From assembly GCF_945290125.1 (NCBI RefSeq), contig NZ_CALYQV010000007.1, forward strand, positions 1 through 48,692: 48,692 nucleotides of DNA. The letters run 5' to 3'. Origin of the DNA: an uncultured Lactobacillus sp. Lineage in GTDB: Bacteria > Bacillota > Bacilli > Lactobacillales > Lactobacillaceae. The notes beneath the pieces are model-generated. The model made no database searches, was not told where the DNA came from, and saw nothing but the letters and a program-made list of their open reading frames with translations. The position numbers and the translations under genes are program-made. Each line of letters opens with the position of its first letter. The stretch's first letter is position 1. Positions 8,717-18,263 of this stretch are shown one piece after another.

Positions 8717-10193
8717 CTAATTAAGTGTCAGCAAATAATTATAGCCATCTGCAAAATTAATATTATTGGCCAAGCGGTTTCCCGTATTACTGTAACCAGT
8801 AAACTTAAAGGCTAAATATTTTGCGTGACCGACTAAGGCTTTATCTACCTGCCATTTGATTGGTAAAGTTTGCAAAGACTGTAGGTAAGCAGTATCAGTT
8901 ACATCTTTAGTAGCCACTACATTTTTAGTTGCATCCAGTAATACTAGTTCTGCTTTATTAATTAGGACAGGAGCAGCCAGGCCATAATTAGTTAGATTAA
9001 CTTGATAGTCGATATTCTGTTCATTTACTTGATAGCTGATATCTTTAACTGCTAAGCGGTAGCCCAGATAATTCCTGATATATTCATACCAAGAACGACT
9101 TGCTTCATTATCATTAGTATCTTTAAACCATGATTTCTGATACGGTAATTTATATTGGTCTAAAAGTGCAGGTGTTACTAGTTGCCGTTTCCAAGCATTC
9201 AAAGAATAGTATTTGCCGTCTTCTTTATAATTATGAGCTATACTCAATGAAGTAAAATGATGAACTGCTAGACGTTGAGCAATCAGTGGTGCAGAAATTA
9301 ACTGACCGTTATTGTCTGATGTATTGGCAGAACCCCAAATCATTTCACCGTCAACCGGTACAGTCTGAGATTGTTCTGCCATTGACTTCCATTCAGCAGA
9401 ATTAGGATCAGCGCCTGCAGTATTCCAAACGTGAGGGCGACCAATTAAGTAATCATCATGAAATCCAACTCTTTGCCAGTCAGAACTTTGCGGGTCAATA
9501 TTTCGTGACTTAATATTATAATATCTGACTTGGATAAATAAGTCTTTAGGGGTATTAGCTAACAAGGCTTGGAGAATTTCTTTTTCGTTCATACGGCTGC
9601 GCGGGCACCGCTGTCTCATTCTCCCCAAGCTCCAATAAACCCTGCTTGTAAATTCGCTATTTGATCGCGATGCTGGGCAATCCAGGGAGCTAGTTGCTTA
9701 ATATGTGCAACTACCTGCTCAGCTGTAGGTTCCTGAGACTTTGGATGAGCATCATTCAGCATCATCCCAAATGTAAGCAAAGCGCAATACAGCCTGCAAA
9801 TGATATTGCTTTAACTTTTGGAAATATTGATCCATATTATTAAAGGCCGCTTGATCTAATGGCTTATTTTTATAATCTGTTAGATAAAAGTATACTTGTG
9901 CAAGTCGCGGATTATCATCAGAAAATGTAGCTACCGCATTTTGCATTTGCGCTATCCGTTTTATCCGCATTAGCCCATAAGCCCTTGCCGGTCTTAACAT
10001 TTAAATTTAACTCTAAACGAAAGCCGCGATCAGTATTGTTAGCCATTTCTTGATTTTGTTGTTCGGTTAGGAGCTTTTCGTCATATCCAGTAACGGTTGC
10101 GGCCTTTACTGAAGATAAACTTTGCTGACTTGATAAAAGAAATAGCCTTAAAAATACAGCTATTAAAGTTAGTTTCTTAAATACTTTTTTCAT
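8717..10193 (-). pseudogene. DUF4874/DUF4832 protein with signal peptide, multiply broken (copy B)
   Basis: This is one gene split by at least three lesions. From the ATG at 10193 (GAGGA before it) it starts with a signal peptide: a lysine-rich start, a hydrophobic run broken by one arginine, and a likely cut after VKA near residue 31. The DUF4874 motif NTDRGFR follows. The frame shifts near 9950-9965, near 9755-9775 (after FAYIWDDA) and near 9620 (at GAWGE), and the last part (8717 to about 9600) reads as the DUF4832 domain. Proteins of this family are large TIM-barrel-like proteins thought to act on sugars, but no activity is firmly known. The product would have been secreted. It is a tandem paralogue of copy A, which lacks a signal peptide. 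Confidence 0.8.
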
Positions 10194-10206
10194 AATGATT
10201 CCTCGG

Positions 10207-11622
10207 TCATAATTTAAACCAATTGATACCATCAGCCCATTAGCCAGACCTGCCGTACTACCATTAGTAGCAAGAAGCTTAACTCCGATTTTGTCAGGCT
10301 GTTCAGATTTAGTCAATGGAATAACCGTAGTTATTTCATTGTTAATTTGTAAAGTGCTTTTTTCTACTAAAGTTTTACCAATAACATCCTGCTGCTTATT
10401 CACAGCCAGCAATTCTATTTTCGCCAAAGCTAAAGGTGCAGCGAAACCAGTGTTTTTCATTGTAAGGTAGACTGCAGCATTTAAAGCAGAATTATAGCTA
10501 ATTTGTGTAGCTTCTAAGCGGTAGCCTAAATAATCACGTAAATATTCAAAATAATTACGTTTAATTGGCTGCTTCTTCTGATCCCAAAACCATGATGATT
10601 GATATGGCCAATGCTTTTCATCTAATAAATCTGGTGTAACAAGAACATGTTTCTAATATTCAAACGAACCTGTTTGAGGAAACTTAAGTCCTTCTGATTT
10701 GTCAGTTCTTTTTAATTCATTTTCTAGTGTCACGTTAAAATATGAATTAGTTTCGATTTCGTGGTAATTATGCGCAATACTCAAAGTAGTGAAATGATTT
10801 TCAACCATTCTTTGCGTCATCAATTCAGGATCGACATATTTTGTTTTTAAATACATAGGATTAGCAAATAACCAAATGCTTTCTCCATCAACAACTGTAT
10901 TTTTTGATTCTCTTAGCAATTGCTGGTATTCATTAGATTCATGATTTTTACCAGCCGTATTCCATTCGTGGTCAATACCAATTAGAAAATCATCATGAAA
11001 GCCAATTCGCTGTTCATTCCATTTTTCAGTAACATTTATATTACGATTTTTAATATTTAAGTAGCGTACTTGAACCATCAAATCTTGGGGAGAATTTAAC
11101 AACAAACTATTAAGAATGGTTGATTCATCAGTAACGAGCATGTTGAGACCACTCACCCCAAGGACCAATGATTCCAGCTTGTAAAGCGTGAATCTGCCTG
11201 CGGTGTTCCTGCAGCCACCCTGATAACTGTTCTAAATGTTGCTGTACCCTGCGCACACTGGGAGCTTGTCTATAAGGTCTTTTATCTTCAGAAATATATG
11301 CAAAACGCAGCAGTGCCTTTAAGTTTAACTTAGCAAGTTCGTCAAAAAAGGCATTCATGTGGTTAAAAGCTTGTGCATCCAGCGGTTTATGCTGATAACC
11401 TGTTAAATAAAAATAAACCTGCACTATTCGCGGCTGATCATTAGTATACAGTGACGCTTCTCTTTTCAAAGCAACGATAGCATCTTGATCAGCATATTCA
11501 TAAATGCTCTTACCTGTTTTTACATCTAAATAAACTTCAAAGCGAAAGCCACGATCAGGATTTGTTAATAAAGTCTTAGTCTGATCTCCGCTTAACTGCT
11601 TGGGATAATAATTTGACATCAT
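10207..11622 (-). pseudogene. DUF4874/DUF4832 protein without signal peptide, broken (copy A)
   Basis: It starts at ATG 11622 (or the next codon, which is better spaced from GGAGG), 12 bases after the LacI-type gene. The DUF4874 part (TNPDRGFRFEVYLDVKTGK, then QVYFYLTGY) runs to GPWGEWSQ. A one-base frameshift near 11130-11140 leads into the DUF4832 part. An in-frame TAG at 10653-10655 sits where copy B has tryptophan (AWKR against Y-stop-KH), which suggests TGG to TAG. A last frameshift near 10225-10235 hides the natural end: shifting back gives ADGINWFKL and a stop at 10207, matching ADGYNYLLTLN in copy B. With no signal peptide, the intact protein would have been cytoplasmic. Confidence 0.8.
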
Positions 11623-11634
11623 TGGCCTCCAATA

Positions 11635-12645
11635 TTAATTGCCAGTACTTTCTCGCAAAATTAGTTTAACTTCTAATAACGTTGTAGCGGCGCGTGCCTT
11701 TTTTTCTATTATGTCTTCTCTAATTAAATGGACAGCAGTTATACCTAAGTCTTTTTCAGGAACAGAAACTGATGACAGTCTGGGAATATAATATTGTGCA
11801 ATTTGAATATTATCAAACCCAATAATGTGATAATCGGTAGGAGCATGAAAACCCTTTGTATGCAATTCCTGCATTATTCCAATTGCCAATTGATCATTTC
11901 CAGCTAAAATTCCCTTGGGTAAAGTAGGTAATTGTGCAATCTTTTTACCCGCCTGTACGCCATCTTCAATGCTCCAGTCCGGAGTAAGGATTGAACACTC
12001 ATCTTGGTCGTGCAACTTCATCCACTCTCGGTAGCAATTTAAACGAACTTCACCTTTTGCTTGAGTTTTTTCTCCCTGCAAATTAGTCATATAGCGGGGA
12101 CCACCAACATATACAATATTAGTTTGAGCAAATTTTTCTAGTTGTGTTAAAGCTTCTTTTACTCCGGCAGTTAAATTAGCATTAACCAGCTTGACGGAAT
12201 TATTTTTATATCTTGCTTCAATAATTACGATATTAGAGTTTAATTTTTTTAGTTCGCTAATGGCTGATTCGGACAAGTCGCCGATAACAATCACGCCATC
12301 CCAATAATACACGCCATCCCAAAATGAACTATCCAAAGAGTTATTTAAATAATAGATAGAACTCAATGTCATTTTTTCTCTTTTGAGTTCTTCAATGATT
12401 CCCTGTTTTATTTGTTGGTAATACGTATATTCTGCTACTTGATCCAAGTCCACAGTTGTTAATACACCAACAACTGGACATTTTTTACTTTTATTTTTGA
12501 TATGATAATTTAATTTTTTTGTAGCCGCTAAAACTTTGATCCGTGTTTGATCAGTAACATTTAAAGAAGTGTCATCATTTAATATTCGTGAGACTGTACT
12601 TGCTGAAACACCTGCTAACTTAGCTACCTGTCTGATATTAGCCAT
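11635..12645 (-). CDS. LacI/GalR family transcriptional regulator
   Basis: A complete 336-residue repressor. The N-terminal helix-turn-helix is ANIRQVAKLAGVSASTVSRIL, with a hinge near residues 48-58 and a periplasmic-binding-protein-like sugar domain after it (PKGILAGNDQLAIGIM and IIGFDNIQIAQYY are typical). It lies between the PTS genes and the DUF4874/DUF4832 genes and probably controls both, with the sugar or its phosphate as effector. It is the only gene of this locus without a lesion. GAGAAG precedes the ATG. A possible operator, TGTTTTGTAAACA at 15137-15149, overlaps the PTS promoter. Confidence 0.9.
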   Translation of the reverse strand: MANIRQVAKLAGVSASTVSRILNDDTSLNVTDQTRIKVLAATKKLNYHIKNKSKKCPVVGVLTTVDLDQVAEYTYYQQIKQGIIEELKREKMTLSSIYYLNNSLDSSFWDGVYYWDGVIVIGDLSESAISELKKLNSNIVIIEARYKNNSVKLVNANLTAGVKEALTQLEKFAQTNIVYVGGPRYMTNLQGEKTQAKGEVRLNCYREWMKLHDQDECSILTPDWSIEDGVQAGKKIAQLPTLPKGILAGNDQLAIGIMQELHTKGFHAPTDYHIIGFDNIQIAQYYIPRLSSVSVPEKDLGITAVHLIREDIIEKKARAATTLLEVKLILRESTGN

Positions 12646-12803
12646 CTTATCTTCTCATTTTTCATATTTGGTTGTTATAACAGGTGCTATTAATATTAAT
12701 TTCTTAAAAATATAAACTTTTAGAACCTGATATTCTACCCATAATTGCTGATATTACAGCGTTTTTGCAATTATGATAGCAAATATTTTTTGCAGTTCAA
12801 AGA

Positions 12804-12843
12804 AAAGACGGTTGTATTATTATTGAAAATACATCCGTTTTTT
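12804..12843 (-). terminator. Terminator after PTS genes IIB-IIC-IID
   Basis: On the minus strand ACGG.TGTATT pairs with AATACA.CCGT (one mismatch), followed by CTTTTCTTT. It separates the PTS operon from the LacI-type gene. Confidence 0.75.
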
Positions 12844-12926
12844 CTTACTTTACCTGCTTAAATTTAGTAATATGCTTTTTCTCAGCAGATAATCTGATTA
12901 CTTTTTAATTTCTATATTTCCTGTTA

Positions 12927-13760
12927 TTAAGCAACAACTTTCAAGTTGAACAAAACAATAGCCAAAATTAAAACAAACCAAGTTGCTCTAGTTGAGTTCA
13001 TATGTTTACGATCCAGCAGCCAATAAATAAAGGCAACTAGCAAAACTGGCAGAAGCGATGGCATAATTTGGTTAAAAATATCCTGCAATTTCATCGAAAC
13101 TTTTCCAGCTCTAAAGATGAACGGAATCTTTAACGTAATAACAGTTGGAATTAAAGCTCCTACAACTGTTACCCCCAGCAAAGTTGCTGAATCAGTCAGT
13201 GCATTAAGCTTAGAACTCATTGAAGTAACTAAGTTGACACCTTGCTTGTAGGCAAATGGCATCCAAGTATAAGCCCAAATGTAGAGAACGCCTAGTGCAA
13301 CCATCCATAAAATAGCACCAAATGGGTTACCTTTAAGGGCCATATATGATGCAATCGCACCAAAGATAGTTGATTGAACGGTACCTAATAAGGTGTCACC
13401 TACGGCAGCAAATGATCCCATAAGACCAGTTTTAATACCTCTTACACCGTCAACTGACTTAATACCCTCTTTTTCTTCAAGAGCAATGTCGACACCTTGG
13501 ATAATGGAACCCATATGCGGACTGGTGTTGAAGTATTCAGACTGCGCCCGCATCATTTTTTTTATATCTTCAGGCTTGTCACCATACAACTTATGTAAGA
13601 TTGGCATTTGTGAACCAATATAACCTGGAGCCATCATCGTTTCGTAGTTCCAGCTTAATGCAGAGGTAAAAATCCAGCGTAAGTTAGCGCTACGAATATC
13701 TTTTTTAGTTAACTTATGACTTTGTTCCGTCGTAGTTTTTTATGTAGTATTATTCTTCAT
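12927..13760 (-). pseudogene. PTS mannose-family IID component with early stop
   Basis: The gene should start at the ATG at 13760, which overlaps the IIC stop, but codon 7 is TAA (13740-13742). After it the frame stays open and reads a normal IID: LTKKDIRSANLRWIF, then SWNYETMMAPGY, with membrane helices towards the C-terminus, ending at 12927. A CAA to TAA change is the simplest cause. Re-initiation at the ATG pair near 13637 would lose the first 40 or so residues, which are conserved in IID proteins. IID forms the sugar channel together with IIC. Its partner genes IIB and IIC are also broken. Confidence 0.85.
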
Positions 13761-14576
13761 CACCGGTAATTACTCCTTTATCAACAATACCCATTTCAGC
13801 AGCTTTTTCTGTATTTAAGCCATTGTTACTGCTACCAGACTGGTTTTTATCATGAATGATAGAATTATAACGATTAATGGCAAAGCCGACTCCGACAAGT
13901 GCAACACCAAGCATCGGTACGTTTAAATAAGCAGCGGCTACAAAGCCAAAAATCATGTATGCACCAAATTTCTTAATAGGCAGATAATGCATTAAGATAG
14001 CGATACCAACAGCTGGTAACATAGTTCCGGCGGATTTCAATCCACCCATTAACCACTGTGGCATATAGTTCAGTACATTTTTGACAAATGCTTCACCGAA
14101 AATTAACATACAGGCACTGACCGTGAAAGCCCCCACGGGATAGCCCCATAAAGACTATTTCGTATAACAGCTTTATCATTGTTACGATCGATTGCCTTAT
14201 CAATTCTGTGCGCAAAGTAGGTATTAGCAAAACGAGCCAAAATATCAAGTTGCACCATCAATAGGCAAACAGGAATAGCAACACCAATACCATAGTTAAT
14301 ACCTTTTCCTGAAATATGCGCAATTGCAGTACCTATGATTGCGCCAGTGGCATAATCAGGAATCGAAGCACCACCAAAAGTACCGACACCTAATATCATT
14401 AACTGTAATGTTGCTCCTACGGCCAAACCTAATTTCATATCGCCGACAATCAGTCCTGCAATTAAGCCAGCGTTAACAGGGTTACCAAAACCAATACCAA
14501 CTGTGATAATTTCATTGATTTGGAAGAAAGCAAACAAAGACAGCAAAATTATTTGAACTACACTCAATGAATTCAT
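13750..14576 (-). pseudogene. PTS mannose-family IIC component, frameshifted
   Basis: The first part (start ATG at 14576, NSLSVVQIILLSLFAFFQ) reads as a IIC membrane protein with the GLAVGATLQLMILGVGTFGGASIP motif. The frame breaks in a run of five G (minus strand; C at 14130-14134). One more G would join IPWG to GAFTVSACMLIFGEAF and restore a normal length of about 275 residues ending at 13750. The protein would be the membrane channel subunit. The lesion is a one-base loss in a homopolymer, so both mutation and sequencing error are possible. Confidence 0.85.
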
Positions 14577-14578
14577 TA

Positions 14579-15071
14579 TTATTTCTCCATCCGTTTATTT
14601 AATTCAGACATAAAGTCTTCTCTAGGATCGTTCGGCACCATCTGGTGGTAAAGTTTTACTCCCCGAGAATCAAGTTCCTTAAAAGCCTTTATTTCTTCGT
14701 CATTAACTCCCACGCTCTTGAACAGTTGCAGTCTGCCTTCACCACTTGGCAAATTACCAACGTTAACTTCTTTAATCGGTACTCCGGCATCAACCATCTT
14801 AACTAGAGCTTCTGGTTCACGTGTAATAATAAATATTTTTTGGTCCGCATAGCGTCCTTGAACAATATTGTTACTTGCACGATCTGGTGGCAAAATACTT
14901 AAGGCTGCTTGGGTAGGACGAGCTAGTTTTAAAGCTGTTTTTTTCCAAGTCATCTTTAGAAACTTTGTCGCCAACGACCATTAATCGTTCTGCTCCTAAT
15001 TGCCCAGTCCACACACGAGCTACTTGACCATGAATCAGACGGCTATCAACTCTGACATTTACTAACTGCAC
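14579..15071 (-). pseudogene. PTS mannose-family IIB component, frameshifted
   Basis: It starts at GTG 15071 (AGGAGG nine bases before). The phosphorylation site is His14 in RVDSRLIHGQVA. The frame breaks at seven A (14938-14944): removing one gives DDLEKTALKLARP, the expected IIB sequence, and a product of about 164 residues ending at 14579. IIB passes phosphate from IIA to the incoming sugar. No IIA gene is present in this operon, so an IIA from elsewhere would have been needed. It is the first gene of the operon, behind a good promoter and a perfect cre box. Confidence 0.85.
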
Positions 15072-15089
15072 AATTCATTACCTCCTTCT

Positions 15090-15103
15090 TGTTATCGCTT
15101 ACA
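15090..15103 (-). promoter_or_regulatory. cre box (CcpA site) of the broken PTS operon
   Basis: TGTTATCGCTTACA matches the consensus TGWNANCGNTNWCA at every position. It lies between the promoter and the ribosome site, so bound CcpA would block transcription. Confidence 0.85.
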
Positions 15104-15118
15104 TCAACTTACACTAAA

Positions 15119-15147
15119 ATTATAGTTTATATATTTTGTTTTGTAAA
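15119..15147 (-). promoter_or_regulatory. Promoter of the broken PTS operon
   Basis: TTTACA (15142-15147) and TATAAT (15119-15124) are separated by 17 bases. An inverted repeat TGTTT-TGT-AAACA (15137-15149) overlaps the -35 and may be the LacI-type operator. Confidence 0.8.
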
Positions 15148-15237
15148 CATAATTTTTTTTAGTAAATAACATTGACATTGATTTGTTTTATTAATAAGCT
15201 AATCCTAAACAACTATTATTAAAGAAAGTGTACCGGT

Positions 15238-15621
15238 ATGATTACAGTTCAACGATCAAAAAATAATATTTCAATGGGTAAACCTACAACTGTAATAGTC
15301 AATGTTTTAAGGGTAGGCAGTATTGCTGCTGGTTATGCTTTAAAACTAAACTTAAAAAAAGGAGACACACTGCAACTCACCCAGGGTGGACTAAATCGCT
15401 CACCAAAAATGATTATTAATAAGACTGACGCTCATTATAAAGTTATTCCTAATCCCAAGTCCTCAGTTTTAATAGTTGTCATGATCGCAGCTTTATTATT
15501 AATTCCGCCTATGATTAAAAGCTATGTTCCGTTTTCACAAAATGTTTCAGCAATTATTATCTTTTTACTTATTGAATTAGTTTTCAATTTCCGCTGTGGG
15601 TTACTTATCGAAGAAATTTAA
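15238..15621 (+). CDS. Small membrane protein of unknown function, two C-terminal helices
   Basis: This protein of 127 residues is not recognised. Residues 1-70 are soluble and basic, with a region (VLRVGSIAAGYALKLNLKKGDTLQL) that could be a small beta-rich domain. Two hydrophobic helices follow at about 74-94 and 98-114. It is divergent from the PTS operon and shares its control region. A TTGACA at 15172-15177 could be its -35, but no good -10 is seen, and the ribosome site (AAGAAAG) is weak. It ends at a shared terminator with the convergent ABC exporter gene. Confidence 0.6.
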   Translation: MITVQRSKNNISMGKPTTVIVNVLRVGSIAAGYALKLNLKKGDTLQLTQGGLNRSPKMIINKTDAHYKVIPNPKSSVLIVVMIAALLLIPPMIKSYVPFSQNVSAIIIFLLIELVFNFRCGLLIEEI

Positions 15622-15660
15622 TAAAACTGCAGCAAATGTTGTAGTTTTAATTTTTATATA

Positions 15661-15701
15661 CAAAAAAGCTTATTTTCTTTTTTAGAAAGTAAGCTTTTTG
15701 T
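15661..15701. terminator. Bidirectional terminator
   Basis: AAAAAGCTTA (15663-15672) pairs with TAAGCTTTTT (15690-15699), with an inner TTTTC/GAAAG stem. A-runs and T-runs on both sides serve both convergent genes. Confidence 0.85.
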
Positions 15702-15731
15702 TAACTATAGATTTTTTTCGAAATATAAATT

Positions 15732-17303
15732 CTAGATATAATTATTGAAATCAATCACGGCATCATAACGCTTCAGTTCTGCCGGTTCATAGTGGTGAAT
15801 AACCTCAATGAAAGTAAAGTCTGAGTCAAACAGATAATTATGAATTGCTTGAGAAGTAGTCTTATCTAGTGAGGCATTAACCTCATCCAGTAATAAAATT
15901 GGTCGTTTGGCTAAAATTGCCCTTGCTAATTCAATTCGAGCTAATTGCCCACCAGATAATTGGTCGGCATTATCACCTAATTGGTAGTCAAAACCTTTTT
16001 CTTTAACCAGCTGCCCCAGTTCTAAACGTTCACAAACCTCTGTTACTTTTTCTCTAGAAATATCCGCACCCAAGGTTAGGTTAAACCATAATGAGTCGGC
16101 AAAGATGACCGCGCTTTGACTTGAATATGCAAACAGATTAGTAAAAGTACCGGGCTTAACAGCTTTTTGATTAAGCAACTCTTCTTGTGCCTGACCATAA
16201 TCACCATACATTAAATATTGGAGCATGGTGGATTTACCAGAGCCGGACGGTCCAATGACCGCAACCTTTTGTCCTTTTGCGACTGCGAAATTAATTTGAC
16301 TAGCCAATTCTTTACCTTGTCGTTTTAAAGTCAGATCTTTTATTTCTAGTTGCTTAAAGTCATCATTAGCAACACCATTTTGCTGTTTTTGTTCTCCTTT
16401 AGCAATAAACTGCTTGATCTTGTTAACGATACCCATAGTGGTAGATAGATTGTTTCGTTCATTCAAAATTTGCAGGATAGGATTAACAAAAGAGTTAGAA
16501 AGCTGAGTGATGGCAAATAATGCCCCTAGTGTAATTTGACCATTGACTACCAGAAATGACCCAAAAGCAAATGGTAATAAAAAGGCACTGGCAATCGCGA
16601 TAACATTAAGGTAAGTATTAGTATTATTATTCAGCACATTCATTTTGGCCAGTTTTTCTTCCAAGCGATTAACGGCACGTTTATTTTGCCTGACAGCATT
16701 GTCTTGCTTGCCGTATAAATTAAATGTTCCGGTGCCAGCTAAAATATTTTTAGTTTGACTGACATATTTATCGTTGGCCTTAGTCCAATCACCTGATGCC
16801 TTTTGAATTGGTTTTTGAAAAAAGTTGGAGACGATTGTAGGGATTGCTGAGCCCACGAAATAAATTAAGGTAACAAACCAGTTTAAATATAAAGCATAAC
16901 CCAGCGCCAAAATAACGGTATAGGCATAGATCAGAATTTCAATTTCAGCTTCATAACGATTAGTTTCTAATAACTTAAAGTCGTTAGTTAAAAAGCCTAA
17001 ATCAGAGCTGTCTTCTTCTTTATTTAGCAGCATCCCTTTCAGTACTTTAGATCTCAACTTAGTGTTAATCTGCTTAACTGCATCGGTTTTTAAGTAATTA
17101 AATATTAATCCTGAAATTAAGATTATAGTTAACGCTACTATGATCTGCAGCATTAAAGAAGGTAAAGCTGAAAATTGTCTTATGGTTGCCATATTTATCA
17201 AGCTGCTAAGCATATAAGCAGCAAAGATATTTAAAGTACTGTATATCAAACCGAAAACATTGAGCCAAAAGAATTTTAAATGTGAATAGTTATGGTAAAT
17301 CAT
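15732..17303 (-). CDS. ABC exporter, fused permease and ATPase (paralogue of 2657-4255)
   Basis: A half-transporter of 523 residues: a six-helix membrane domain (about 1-305), then an ATPase. Walker A is GPSGSGKST near residue 350, the signature LSGGQLARIELARA, Walker B PILLLDEVNASLD, and the switch histidine in VIHH. It shares domain order, length and local sequence (LTNDFK...ET near residue 105; DYQLGDNADQLSGGQ) with the exporter at 2657-4255. GGGAG precedes the ATG. An Xre-type regulator and a small membrane protein lie upstream in the same direction, separated by about 190 bases. The substrate is unknown. Confidence 0.87.
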   Translation of the reverse strand: MIYHNYSHLKFFWLNVFGLIYSTLNIFAAYMLSSLINMATIRQFSALPSLMLQIIVALTIILISGLIFNYLKTDAVKQINTKLRSKVLKGMLLNKEEDSSDLGFLTNDFKLLETNRYEAEIEILIYAYTVILALGYALYLNWFVTLIYFVGSAIPTIVSNFFQKPIQKASGDWTKANDKYVSQTKNILAGTGTFNLYGKQDNAVRQNKRAVNRLEEKLAKMNVLNNNTNTYLNVIAIASAFLLPFAFGSFLVVNGQITLGALFAITQLSNSFVNPILQILNERNNLSTTMGIVNKIKQFIAKGEQKQQNGVANDDFKQLEIKDLTLKRQGKELASQINFAVAKGQKVAVIGPSGSGKSTMLQYLMYGDYGQAQEELLNQKAVKPGTFTNLFAYSSQSAVIFADSLWFNLTLGADISREKVTEVCERLELGQLVKEKGFDYQLGDNADQLSGGQLARIELARAILAKRPILLLDEVNASLDKTTSQAIHNYLFDSDFTFIEVIHHYEPAELKRYDAVIDFNNYI

Positions 17304-17489
17304 TACGTTTCTCCCTCAGTTTTGTTAATAATCTTTTCATTCATCAAAGATGATAAATTAATTAAACTTGAGGAAAGCCATGTTTACAATACTATTTGAC
17401 TAAGAGGTCACTATCAGGAAAGTAAGTGGGACAAATTTTATACTAAAATGCAGAACCAGTTTTATATCCTTATAAATATTTAGGCCTTA

Positions 17490-17948
17490 TTAATTTCTAA
17501 GTTCATTAGTAATACCTATAATCATTTCAATTAATAATAATAAGTTCCATAAAACACTTAAAGTAGCGGCAATGGTTATCAATATTATGACCAGTGTCGT
17601 AAACCCTTGAGCTTCATACATGAACGCCGCCCCAGTCAGAAAAACCAGGCTCAGAATATAAATTAACCAGTTAGCTATTTTATACATTTGGTGATCAGTT
17701 TTCACTGCAATAAATTCATCACGCTCATCCTCATCATCTTTATCTGTGCCCACAGTTTTAGCTTTATAATAAAGATAAGCAGCAAAACTAATAGCAGAAA
17801 CTGCATAAACAATATTTTTCGGTATATCGATTTGCCTACGGTGCTGCAGAATTTCTAAACTGATCAGCGCCAACTCAAGAAGTGCTGATAATGTAAAAAA
17901 GCATGCTGAGAAATAATATTTGAGCTTTCTTTTCTTATTCTTTTTCAT
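17490..17948 (-). CDS. Four-helix membrane protein, partner of Xre regulator
   Basis: A 152-residue protein with four hydrophobic helices in two pairs (about 12-30, 42-60, 92-112, 118-145). An acidic loop in the middle (DKDDEDERDEFIAVKT) resembles the DxxDERD-type loop found in small membrane proteins paired with Xre regulators in Firmicutes. Its start overlaps the end of the regulator gene by 14 bases, so they are translated together. Such pairs are common in lactobacilli, but their role is not settled. It may hold the regulator at the membrane or respond to envelope stress (inference). Confidence 0.7.
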   Translation of the reverse strand: MKKNKKRKLKYYFSACFFTLSALLELALISLEILQHRRQIDIPKNIVYAVSAISFAAYLYYKAKTVGTDKDDEDERDEFIAVKTDHQMYKIANWLIYILSLVFLTGAAFMYEAQGFTTLVIILITIAATLSVLWNLLLLIEMIIGITNELRN

Positions 17949-18141
17949 TTTCTAAGTACTCCTCTAAACAAAACAAGGTTTCAATATCAGTTCTAAAAAC
18001 TTGCGCCAGTTTATACGCCAAGACGAGTGAGGGCTTATATTTCCCCTTTTCTACTGAGATAATCGTTCTTTCAGTGACACCCACTTTAGCGGCAAGTTCA
18101 CGCTGCGTTAAATGCAGCTTTTTCCTATTTTCTTTAACCAA
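17935..18141 (-). CDS. Small Xre-type helix-turn-helix regulator
   Basis: A 68-residue protein made almost entirely of one helix-turn-helix domain (LTQRELAAKVGVTERTIISVEKGKYKPS). The call given here starts at TTG 18141. Reading further upstream gives I-I-T-N before L-V-K-E-N-R, which fits the usual family start (M-I-x-N-x-V-K-E-x-R), so the true start may be an ATT or ATC close to the AGAAGGTGAG ribosome site. An inverted repeat ATGAAG-TATG-CTTCAT (18171-18186) just upstream is a likely self-regulation site. It is co-transcribed with the four-helix membrane protein. Confidence 0.8.
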   Translation of the reverse strand: MVKENRKKLHLTQRELAAKVGVTERTIISVEKGKYKPSLVLAYKLAQVFRTDIETLFCLEEYLENEKE

Positions 18142-18170
18142 ATTTGTGATAATCTCACCTTCTTATTAAT

Positions 18171-18186
18171 ATGAAGTATGCTTCAT
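18171..18186 (-). promoter_or_regulatory. Inverted repeat upstream of Xre gene
   Basis: ATGAAG (18171-18176) and CTTCAT (18181-18186) are separated by four bases, with a further CTTCAT half-site at about 18194-18199. It is a candidate operator of the Xre protein. Confidence 0.5.
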
Positions 18187-18219
18187 GTAGTTAGCTTCAT
18201 ATTATATTACGGTAAAAGA

Positions 18220-18246
18220 AAAAAGCCAAGCAAAACTTGGTTTTTA
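18220..18246 (-). terminator. Terminator after the 2-hydroxyacid dehydrogenase gene
   Basis: On the minus strand CCAAG-TTTTG-CTTGG is followed by CTTTTTTCTTTT. It lies 18 bases past the stop. Confidence 0.8.
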
Positions 18247-18263
18247 TTCATACTTATTTTGTG

